From: Metabacillus indicus LMG 22858
Lineage (GTDB): Bacteria > Bacillota > Bacilli > Bacillales > Bacillaceae
Assembly (NCBI RefSeq): GCF_000708755.2
Contig: NZ_JGVU02000006.1
Span: 496,001 to 560,000 of the forward strand
DNA: 64,000 nt
Direction: 5' to 3'
Positions 44,406 through 50,998 of the stretch are shown one piece after another. The first letter of the stretch is position 1. Every line of letters begins with the position of its first letter. Position numbers and translations under genes: made by a program. A model generated the notes under the pieces. That model was given only the letters and a program-made list of their open reading frames with translations, did no database searches and was not told the origin of the DNA.

Positions 44406-44429
44406 AAAACAGGCTGAGCCTGTTTTTTT
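44406..44429 (+). terminator. Terminator of the lipoprotein relic
   Basis: AAACAGGCTGAGCCTGTTT plus T run; repeated at 45883-45907. Confidence 0.75.
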
Positions 44430-44560
44430 CTTGCTGAAAACAGAATTCTCCTTTAATTCGTCGAGAAGTTTATGAATATCAGAAAAGCGAAACTTTCATT
44501 ATCTCCTTTATAACCATTTTATTGAATGTTAACGGAACATGAAAATCTTCCAAACGCATC

Positions 44561-44604
44561 AAAAAAAGCGCCCCAAAAGTTCAGTTTACTTTTGGAGCGC
44601 CTTT
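44561..44604. terminator. Bidirectional terminator hairpin
   Basis: GCGCCCCAAAAGT pairs with ACTTTTGGAGCGC (one mismatch), with an A run to the left, serving the leftward fragment at 44623; duplicated at 46043-46084. Confidence 0.7.
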
Positions 44605-44622
44605 ATCATTTATCACTGATAA

Positions 44623-44790
44623 TTAATCGTTTTGCTCTTCACTGTGCTTTGCTTTACCTTCCGTTATCGGAGATGGCATATTATTACCATCTGCTGACCC
44701 TTGAACACCGTTGTTTACAGCCCCATTTCCATTAGACGTATCTACATTTACACCATCCCATTGAGTTACAAAAGGTTGCTTCTCCTTCAA
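44623..44790 (-). pseudogene. C-terminal gene fragment, copy 1
   Basis: Leftward open frame ending KEKQPFVTQWDGVNVDTSNG, then NGAVNNGVQGSADGNNMPSP and a short acidic end. It has no start codon with a ribosome binding site, and its right side runs into the pre-REP block (AGTAAACTCGTCAA). A diverged copy is at 46105-46236. The parent gene is not in the window and the family is unknown. Confidence 0.55.
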
Positions 44791-44880
44791 CTTTGAGCAG
44801 TAAACTCGTCAATTTTTTTAGGACGGATTTCACCGGTAAATTTCGGACAGTTTAGACTGGTATTAACAGATAATGCAAAA

Positions 44881-44909
44881 AGAAACACGAGAACCGTCCC
44901 GGCGCTTCC
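44881..44909. repeat. REP-like element, family B, copy 5, left end of cassette B
   Basis: AGAAACACGAGAACCGTCCC then GGCGCTTCC; the degenerate first repeat of array B begins 2 bp later. Confidence 0.85.
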
Positions 44910-44910
44910 C

Positions 44911-45167
44911 AATCCTCTAAGCGAGGTTTTAATATTTCTACGAGGAAGCAAAAGAGATTCAAGCTGTACAAAACGTACATGTGTTAATCCTCTATGCGAG
45001 GCTATTAGTATTTCTACAACCACAACGCGTTCCACATTGTGCAAGAACTCGGTATGTGTTAATCCTCTAAACGAGGCTATTAGTGTTTCTACGGTATACC
45101 GGAGCTGCTTAGCAAGGTTAACTTTAAATTGTGTTAATCCTCTACACGAGGCTATTAGTATTTCTAC
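44911..45167 (-). CRISPR. CRISPR array B, 4 repeats and 3 spacers
   Basis: Leftmost repeat degenerate (GAGGTTTTAATATTTCTAC); the others match the consensus, with changes confined to the loop (TATGC, TAAAC, TACAC) and one A-to-G. Spacers 39, 38 and 38 bp. Spacer 1 reads in the plus strand GAGGAAGCAAAAGAGATTCA, purine-rich and mRNA-like. Confidence 0.93.
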
Positions 45168-45659
45168 TGCACCCCTATCTTACCCCTTGTGCCACAAGGG
45201 TTTCAAGACCTATTTTTACACGCCTATTTAATCAGAGAAGGTCAAATACCGACAAAATTTAATTCTGAATATTCACAACTTTGTTTTACTTCAATATACT
45301 TCTTATTACTTTCAATATCTTTTTTCAGCCTCATACACGCTCCCCCCCTTTTTTCAGACCGATTTGGACCGTGCAAGGTTTGCAGCTGCTTTAGAAACTT
45401 TTTGAAAGCTCATAAATCCTCAATGAATCATTGAGTGCTACACACTCCTTGGCACCAGAGATCGTTTCTTGAACATCTTCCTTAAATAAGTATCCCTCAA
45501 ACACGCTTCTCACACAAACACCACGCATTTCAGATTTCAGACAGTAAACTCGTCAAATTTAGGACGAATAACACCGTCAATCTCCGGACAGTTTAGACTT
45601 GTATTCACAGTAATCCTTCTAAAGAATTTCCTCTTTAACAAGTCCATCAGATGTAAAAA
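45168..45659 (-). promoter_or_regulatory. Leader and conserved flank of array B
   Basis: Same leader as array A: -35 at 45201-45206, -10 at 45177-45182, palindrome CCCTTGTGGCACAAGGG between them. The GCACGGTC hairpin is mutated on one arm. It ends with the block before REP copy 6. No gene. Confidence 0.75.
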
Positions 45660-45686
45660 GAAGCATGAGAACCGTCCCGGTGCTTC
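45660..45686. repeat. REP-like element, family B, copy 6, right end of cassette B
   Basis: GAAGCATGAGAACCGTCCCG then GTGCTTCC; the truncated lipoprotein relic begins directly after it. Confidence 0.85.
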
Positions 45687-45875
45687 CCAAAGAATATGCT
45701 GTTCGAAGAGGATATCAACCTAGTCGTTACGGACGTCCAAATAACTAACGATGATGTTGGTGTGGCTTTTGTAAACGGATATGAAAAAAATGATAAAACA
45801 GAAGAGTATTCTGTGATGATCAATTATCTCAATGACTTTGAAGTTGAGGGTTATGGAGATGCAAAAGAAAACTAA
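45686..45875 (+). pseudogene. 5'-truncated copy of the DUF1433-like lipoprotein gene, fused to a REP
   Basis: Starts at the REP border with CAAAGAATATGCTGTTCGAA, then encodes EDINLVVTDVQITNDDVGVA and the normal end DFEVEGYGDAKEN. It lacks start, signal peptide and lipobox. The 3' half is nearly identical to the gene at 52199, so the copy is recent. Confidence 0.85.
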
Positions 45876-45882
45876 CCCTCCC

Positions 45883-45907
45883 AAAACAGGCTGAGCCTGT
45901 TTTTTTT
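45883..45907 (+). terminator. Terminator of the second lipoprotein relic
   Basis: AAACAGGCTGAGCCTGTTT plus T run. Confidence 0.75.
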
Positions 45908-46042
45908 CTTGCTGAAACCATAATTCTCCTTTAATTCGTCGTCGAGAAGTTTATGAATTATCATGAAAACGAAACTTTCATTATCTCCTTTATAACGATT
46001 TTATTGAATGTTAACGAAACATGAAAATCTTCCAAACGCATC

Positions 46043-46084
46043 AAAAAAAGCGCCCCAAAAGTTCAGTTTACTTTTGCAGCGCCT
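46043..46084. terminator. Second copy of the bidirectional terminator hairpin
   Basis: GCGCCCCAAAAGT and ACTTTTGCAGCGC arms. Confidence 0.65.
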
Positions 46085-46104
46085 TTATCATTTATCACTG
46101 ATAA

Positions 46105-46236
46105 TTAATTGTTTCCTCTTCCCTGCGCTTTAACGTCCGCTGACCCTTCAACATCGTAGTTAACTGCCCCATTTCCATTAGACGTATCTACATTTACACC
46201 GTCCCATTGAGTTACAAAAGGCTGCTTCTCCTTCAA
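46105..46236 (-). pseudogene. C-terminal gene fragment, copy 2
   Basis: Leftward frame KEKQPFVTQWDGVNVDTSNG followed by NGAVNYDVEGSADVKAQGRG; homologous to 44623-44790 but with a different end. No start. It lies in the same order (lipoprotein relic, hairpin, fragment, REP, array) as copy 1, which shows that the whole block was duplicated. Confidence 0.55.
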
Positions 46237-46326
46237 CTTTGAGCAGTAAATTCGTCAATTTCCGGACAGATTATACCGTCAATTTCCGGATAGTTTAGAC
46301 TGGTATTAACAGATATAATGCAAAAA

Positions 46327-46354
46327 GAAGCACGAGAACCGTCCAGGTGCTTCC
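46327..46354. repeat. REP-like element, family B, copy 7, left of cassette C
   Basis: GAAGCACGAGAACCGTCCAG then GTGCTTCC. The 36 bp between it and array C may be a spacer that has lost its outer repeat. Confidence 0.8.
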
Positions 46355-46389
46355 GGTGAAGCAAAAGAAGCAATTAAATCTGCCACCAT

Positions 46390-46500
46390 TTGTTAATCCT
46401 CTAAACGAGGCTATTGGTATTTCAACTACTAAAAAGGCGGGATTTAAGATGGAGGAAAAAAATGTGTTAATCCTCTAAACGAGGCTATTAGTATTTCTAC
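46390..46500 (-). CRISPR. CRISPR array C, 2 repeats and 1 spacer
   Basis: The left repeat has three substitutions (start T, TTGGTATTTCAAC end); the right one is perfect. The spacer is 37 bp and very purine-rich in the plus strand (AAGATGGAGGAAAAAAAT). Confidence 0.9.
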
Positions 46501-46986
46501 TGCAACCCTATCTTACCCCTTGTGCCACAAGGGTTTCAAGACCTAATTTTGCACACCTATTTAATCAGAGAAGGTCAACCACCGAAAGAATTTAATTCTG
46601 GATATTCACAACTTTAATTTACCCGATATCCTTGACATTACTTACATTATCTTTTTTTCGGCCTTATGCACGGTCCCCCTTTTTTCGGATCAATTTAGAC
46701 CGTGCAAGGTTTGCAGCTGCTTTAGGAACTTTTAGAAAGCTCATAAATCCTCAATGAGTAATTGAGTGCCACCCACTCCTTGGCACCAGAGATCGTTTCT
46801 TGAACATCACCCTATATTAAGTATGTCTAAACACGCTTCTCACACAAACACCACGCATTTCAGATTTCAGACAGTAAACTCGTCAAATTAGGGACAAATA
46901 ACACTTATCTCCGGACAGTTTAGAGTTGTATTCACAGTAATCCTTCTAAAGAATTTCCTCTTTAACAAGTCCATCAGATGTAAAAA
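46501..46986 (-). promoter_or_regulatory. Leader and conserved flank of array C
   Basis: -35 at 46534-46539, -10 at 46510-46515, with the same palindrome between them. The GCACGGTC/GACCGTGC hairpin is intact. No gene. Confidence 0.75.
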
Positions 46987-47013
46987 GAAGCATGAGAACC
47001 ATCCCGATGCTTC
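46987..47013. repeat. REP-like element, family B, copy 8
   Basis: GAAGCATGAGAACCATCCCG then ATGCTTC; the paired change on both arms (GCAT/ATGC) keeps the stem. Confidence 0.85.
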
Positions 47014-47146
47014 AAGAGTGCGCCAATGCTGGTCAAACCAAACAGCCGGCATTAAGCCAGCTGCATTTTAAGATATTGGAAATTTCAGACCGCTAAAATC
47101 AGGGGAAAATAGACCGCTGTTGACAAATCATATTTTGAGATTCCGG
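47014..47146. repeat. Third dispersed repeat, copy 1
   Basis: About 130 bp starting near GTGCGCCAATGCTGGTCAAA, with GCCGGCATTAAGCCAGCTGC and TTGGAAATTTCAGACCGCTA. Further copies at 47175, 48001 and 49741. It has no coding potential that I can see. Confidence 0.75.
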
Positions 47147-47174
47147 GAAGCATTAGAACCGTCCCGGCGCTTCC
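47147..47174. repeat. REP-like element, family B, copy 9
   Basis: GGAAGCATTAGAACCGTCCC then GGCGCTTCC. Confidence 0.85.
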
Positions 47175-47292
47175 AAAGAGTGCGCCAATGCTGGTCAAAC
47201 AAAAAAGCCGGCTAAGCCAGCTGCATTTTAAGATATTGGAAATTTCAAACCATTAAAATCAAGGGAAAATAGACCAGGTTGACAAATCATGG
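47175..47292. repeat. Third dispersed repeat, copy 2
   Basis: Same block as 47014 with a few changes; runs up to the left end of array D. Confidence 0.75.
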
Positions 47293-47297
47293 AAAAT

Positions 47298-47484
47298 ATG
47301 TTAATCCTCTAAACGAGGCTATTGGTATTTCTACTTAGGGAGGTAACTGAGCAGGATATCAGTGATATGATGGTGTGTTAATCCTCTAAACGAGGCTATT
47401 GGTATTTCTACATTGTTCGATCGCACAGAAAAACCTGAAAAGTGGATGTGTTAATCCTCTAAACGAGGCTATTGGTATTTCTAC
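47298..47484 (-). CRISPR. CRISPR array D, 3 repeats and 2 spacers
   Basis: All three repeats share TTGGTATTTCTAC (A-to-G against the consensus), so this array has its own repeat variant, seen also in parts of C and F. Spacers 40 and 36 bp. Confidence 0.93.
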
Positions 47485-47971
47485 TGCACCCCTATCTTAC
47501 CCCTTGTGCCACAAGGGTTTCAAGACCTATTTTTGCACACCTATTTAATCAGAGAAGGTCAAACACTGACGAAATTAAATTCTTAATATTCACAACTTTA
47601 ATTTACCCCAATATCCTTCACATTACTTACATTATCATTTTTTCAGCCTTATACACGGTCCCCCCTTTTTTCAGACCGATTTGGACCGCGCAAGGTTTGC
47701 AGCTGCTTTAGGAACTTTTAAAAAGCTCATAAATCCTCGATGAATCATTGAGTGCTACCCACTCCTTGGCACCAAAGATTATTCTTAAACATCATCCTTA
47801 ATTAAGTATGTCTCAAACACGCTTCTCACACAAACACCACGCACTTCAGATTTCAGACAGTAAACTCGTCAAATTAGAGACAAATAACACCGTCGATCTC
47901 CGGACAGTTTAGACTTGTTCACAGTAATCCTTCTAGAGAATTTCCACTTTAAAAAGTCCATCAATGTAAAA
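47485..47971 (-). promoter_or_regulatory. Leader and conserved flank of array D
   Basis: -35 at 47518-47523, -10 at 47494-47499, palindrome between. Ends in the CCGGACAGTTTAGACTTG block before the REP. No gene. Confidence 0.75.
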
Positions 47972-48000
47972 AGAAGCATGAGAACCATCCCGATGCTTCA
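47972..48000. repeat. REP-like element, family B, copy 10
   Basis: GAAGCATGAGAACCATCCCG then ATGCTTC, with compensated stem. Confidence 0.85.
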
Positions 48001-48132
48001 ATAGTGCGCCAATGCTGGTCAAACCAAAAACGCCGGCATTAAGCCAGCTGCATTTTAAGATATTGGAAATTTCAGACCGCTAAAATCAGGGGAAAATAGA
48101 CCGCTGTTTACAAATCATATTTTGAGATTCTG
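48001..48132. repeat. Third dispersed repeat, copy 3
   Basis: GTGCGCCAATGCTGGTCAAA through ATAGACCGCTGTT; a short piece recurs just after (48163-48177). Confidence 0.75.
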
Positions 48133-48161
48133 GGAAGCATTAGAACCTCCCCAGCGCTTCC
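48133..48161. repeat. REP-like element, family B, copy 11 (diverged)
   Basis: GGAAGCATTAGAACCTCCCC then AGCGCTTCC. Confidence 0.7.
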
Positions 48162-48197
48162 GGTGCTTCAAGCCAGCTGCATTTAAAGCAATATGCT

Positions 48198-48459
48198 TCC
48201 TTAATCCTCTAAGCGAGATTTTTGGTATTTCTACAAGGAAGTTGATTAAGATGACAAGTTTTGATTCTGTGAAGTGTTAATCCTCTAAGCGAGGCTATTA
48301 GTATTTCTACATTGTATCTGTTAGGAATTATGGCAGGTACTACAAAAAGTGTTAATCCTCTAAACGAGGCTATTAGTATTTCTACCCTTCTGATTCCGAG
48401 GATATGCTTACAAAGTATAAAAGTGTTAATCCTCTAAGCGAGGCTATTAGTATTTCTAC
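48198..48459 (-). CRISPR. CRISPR array E, 4 repeats and 3 spacers
   Basis: Leftmost repeat degenerate and fused to a partial REP end (ATGCTTCC). Loop variants TAAGC and TAAAC with invariant CCTC/GAGG in the other three repeats. Spacers 39, 38, 37 bp. Spacer 1 in the plus strand holds AAGGAAGTTGATTAAGATGA, that is a ribosome binding site and start codon. Confidence 0.93.
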
Positions 48460-48841
48460 TGCACCCCTATCTTACCCCTTGTGCCACAAGGGTTTCAAGA
48501 CCTATTTTTGCACGCCTATTTAATCAGAGAAGGTCAAACACTGACGGAATTTAATTCTGAATATTCACAACTTTAATTTACTTCAATATACTTCTTATTA
48601 CTTTCAATATCTTTTTCTCAGCCTCATACACGGTCCCCCCTTTTTCAGACCAATTTGGACCGTGCAAGGTTTGCAGCTGCTTTAGGAATTTTTTGAAAGC
48701 TCATAAATCCTCAATGAATCATTGAATGCTACACACTCCTTGGCACCAGAGATTGTTTCTTGAACATCTTCCTTAATTAAGTATCCCTCAAACACGCTTC
48801 TACACAAACACCACCCACTTCAGATTTCAGACAGTGTTTGA
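48460..48841 (-). promoter_or_regulatory. Leader and shortened flank of array E
   Basis: -35 at 48493-48498, -10 at 48469-48474, palindrome between. The outer part is cut short just before the CCGGACAG block and joins REP copy 12. No gene. Confidence 0.75.
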
Positions 48842-48870
48842 AGAAGCACGAGAACCCTCCCGGTGCTTCC
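48842..48870. repeat. REP-like element, family B, copy 12
   Basis: AGAAGCACGAGAACCCTCCC then GGTGCTTCC; it ends 3 bp before the stop codon of the next gene. Confidence 0.8.
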
Positions 48871-48873
48871 ACG

Positions 48874-49608
48874 TCAGCTCTTCCGATACTTATCGTCAAT
48901 GATCTTATACCTTTCATGGATAATCTTATCCCACTCAGTTTTCTTATAGTTAAGCCCTTTGAGTCTTTCGTTGATCCAAGCAGGATTATATTCCCTGAAA
49001 TATAATGATTTAGCCCATTCCTTCATGTGCTTATGCTCTGGATGCTTCACATTTCCATAAGCTTCAAGAAATTCATAGAACCCATGCATCCCGCCTACAT
49101 CTTCAGGGGGTGCTGTCTCTTCTCCATCTAGAAGTGTCGGAAAACCAAAATAGTAATCATCGACAATTTGCTCAAGCTTTACAATGAAATGCCAATCATC
49201 ACCAAAATCATAGGCATATCGAATTTCCCTATACTTCTCCAGGTAATCATCGATTTTCAAACCAGTAGGTTTACGTACTTCAATCTTCAATCTTTCCTGA
49301 TAGTTCTTTTCAAATTCCAGCATTTCAAGCTGTACCGATTTTAATCGTTCTTCATACATGGCTTTATTTTTCTTATAATGCTGATGCTCAAGGTAAGCTT
49401 CTTCATTATCTGTGACAATTTTATTATCCTCAGCCAGGTCAAATTCAAAGAGGTGATAACCTTCATTAGGGTAGCCACTCTGAAAATTGGTCACGTTCTG
49501 GATGATATCATGAAGCCTTTTATATGTCGCTCCTGCTGGCATGATGACTTTTCTCCATATTAAGGGATTGGACTCTTCTAATTCTATTCGGACAATGTAT
49601 GATTTCAA
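48874..49608 (-). CDS. pRiA4b ORF-3-like protein between CRISPR cassettes
   Basis: 244 residues. Opens KSYIVRIELEESNPLIWRKV, then IMPAGATYKRLHDIIQNV, a coiled central part (about 70-110), then YAYDFGDDWHFIVKLEQIVD, and PPEDVGGMHGFYEFLEAYGN. The last two are the signature of the pRiA4b ORF-3 / IS1096 TnpR passenger family (PF07929), often found on mobile DNA, with no proven function. TTG start about 10 nt after AAGGAGA. It is inserted between two cassettes and bordered by family B REP copies on both sides (48842 and 49680), so it may have moved with them. Confidence 0.88.
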   Translation of the reverse strand: MKSYIVRIELEESNPLIWRKVIMPAGATYKRLHDIIQNVTNFQSGYPNEGYHLFEFDLAEDNKIVTDNEEAYLEHQHYKKNKAMYEERLKSVQLEMLEFEKNYQERLKIEVRKPTGLKIDDYLEKYREIRYAYDFGDDWHFIVKLEQIVDDYYFGFPTLLDGEETAPPEDVGGMHGFYEFLEAYGNVKHPEHKHMKEWAKSLYFREYNPAWINERLKGLNYKKTEWDKIIHERYKIIDDKYRKS

Positions 49609-49679
49609 TTTGAATCAATCTCCTTTTATTAAAAGCAAAAGCGCTGGACGGTTCTGCTGCTTCTTCATTAGAAATATAG

Positions 49680-49706
49680 TAGCACGGATACTGTCCCGAT
49701 GCTTCC
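49680..49706. repeat. REP-like element, family B, copy 13 (diverged)
   Basis: TAGCACGGATACTGTCCCGA then TGCTTCC. Confidence 0.65.
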
Positions 49707-49740
49707 TCATTTTAATATGAAAGTCTTTGCTTCTATAGTT

Positions 49741-49865
49741 CGCAAATTCTGCTCAAACCAAAAAGCCGGCATTAAGCCAGCTGCATTTTAAGATATAGGA
49801 AATTTCAGACCGCTAAAATCAAGGGAAAATAGGCCGCTGTTGACAAATCATGTTTTGTAATTTTG
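49741..49865. repeat. Third dispersed repeat, copy 4
   Basis: Starts within CTGCTCAAACCAAAAAGCCG; otherwise as copy 1. Confidence 0.75.
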
Positions 49866-49893
49866 GGAAGCATCAAGACTGCCACGCGCTTCC
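49866..49893. repeat. REP-like element, family B, copy 14, left end of cassette F (diverged)
   Basis: GGAAGCATCAAGACTGCCAC then GCGCTTCC. Confidence 0.65.
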
Positions 49894-50315
49894 CTTTTAA
49901 TCCTCTATGCGAGGCTATTTTTTTTCGAGGCTATTGGTATTTCTACTAAAAACAACCAAGGAAATTCTAGTAACTAAATATGTGTTAATCCTCTAAACGA
50001 GGCTATTAGTATTTCTACTAAAACAAACCAAGAATAGGAGCGATCTTATGAATATTGTGTTAATCCTCTAAACGAGGCTATTAGTATTTCTACCGAAGCT
50101 CAACTGGAAGCCATCCAAAACTCGACATTTTGTGTTAATCCTCTAAACGAGGCTATTAGTATTTCTACACCTGCTTTACACAGCGATGCTATGGAATTCT
50201 CAATTGTGTTAATCCTCTAAACGAGGCTATTAGTATTTCTACTTTAATTGAGGCGTGATAAACGAAAAAATATATAAAGTGTTAATCCTCTAAACGAGGC
50301 TATTAGTATTTCTAC
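49894..50315 (-). CRISPR. CRISPR array F, 6 repeats and 5 spacers
   Basis: The left repeat is degenerate: GAGGCTATT is duplicated around a T run. The other five repeats are identical to each other. Spacers 35, 38, 38, 37 and 36 bp. Spacer 2 in the plus strand contains AATAGGAGCGATCTTATGAA, a ribosome binding site and start codon. This is the longest and most uniform array, hence probably the one most recently active. Confidence 0.95.
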
Positions 50316-50660
50316 TGCACTCCTATCTTACCCCTTATGCCACAAGGGTTTCAAAACCTATTTTTCCACGCCTATTTATTCAGAGAAGGTCAAACACTGA
50401 GTAAATTTGGTTCGGAATATTCACAACTTCATTTTACTTCAATATTCTCTTTAAAACTTACGTTATCATTTTTTCAGCCTTATGCACGGTCCCCCTTTTT
50501 CTTAGACCGATTTGGACCGTGCAAGGTTTGCAGCTGCTTTATATAATTACATCTTCTGTAGGTTGGCAGTTAAATACTGTACCGACAACTATTTTATTTG
50601 AGTGCTACCCACTCCTTGTCACCAGAAGTCATTTCTAGAACTTCTTTCTTAATTAAGTAT
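50316..50660 (-). promoter_or_regulatory. Leader and flank of array F
   Basis: -35 TTGAAA at 50349-50354, -10 TAAGAT at 50325-50330. The palindrome has one mismatch here (CCCTTGTGGCATAAGG), the only copy to differ. The flank ends at AATTAAGTATCCC and has no REP on the right. No gene. Confidence 0.75.
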
Positions 50661-50689
50661 CCCAAAGAGAACCCGGTCTTTTACACATG

Positions 50690-50998
50690 CTAAAACTTAG
50701 GCCCTTTCGATAGTTCTGCATTGAGTCTGTTGCGTATTTCTTTTTCGGCTTGTCCGATTTCCCGATAAGCAGACTCCAAGTGTAATACTTTCATTGAATA
50801 TTGATAGTTATAGTCCTCTAATTCAGACAAGAACGCTTCTCTGCCCTCTCCTGACTTCCAGGAATAGACTTCCTCCAAAAGATTCTTGATGATTGACTGT
50901 TCTGCTTTTACGCTGTCCAAGAACGAGTTAAAGGACGACTTAAGTTCAATTAGATCACGATGTTCTTTTAATAGATTTTCAGCTGAGCTATTTATCAT
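50690..50998 (-). CDS. Small helical WXG100-like partner protein
   Basis: 102 residues, all helix-forming. A central turn VYSWKSGEGREAFLSELEDY resembles the W-x-G turn of WXG100/TlaA-type proteins, flanked by two long helices with heptad spacing. Its start overlaps the end of the lipase gene by 11 bp. In the S. aureus type VII lipase system, small helical proteins (TlaA1/A2) bind the C-terminal helices of the lipase to make the secretion signal; this gene is a good candidate for that role. No YxxxD/E export motif is unambiguous (YREIGQAEKE is a possibility). Confidence 0.65.
   Translation of the reverse strand: MINSSAENLLKEHRDLIELKSSFNSFLDSVKAEQSIIKNLLEEVYSWKSGEGREAFLSELEDYNYQYSMKVLHLESAYREIGQAEKEIRNRLNAELSKGPKF

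Noticed and set aside
47472-47711. Rightward open frames of 69-81 codons in the leaders of arrays B, D and F
   Set aside because: They lie in the duplicated leader, use different frames and starts, lack ribosome binding sites and do not exist in all copies.
41259-50315. Arrays as ordinary tandem repeats or a type VI (Cas13a) locus
   Set aside because: Unique spacers of nearly constant size and a conserved leader rule out simple repeats. The stem plus 8-nt handle could fit Cas13a, but without a cas gene I only note type III as the better fit to spacer length.
41442-50660. cas genes or a tracrRNA-like anti-repeat between the arrays
   Set aside because: No frame carries Cas1, Cas2, Cas6, HD, palm or HEPN motifs, and I found no isolated partial repeat in reverse orientation.
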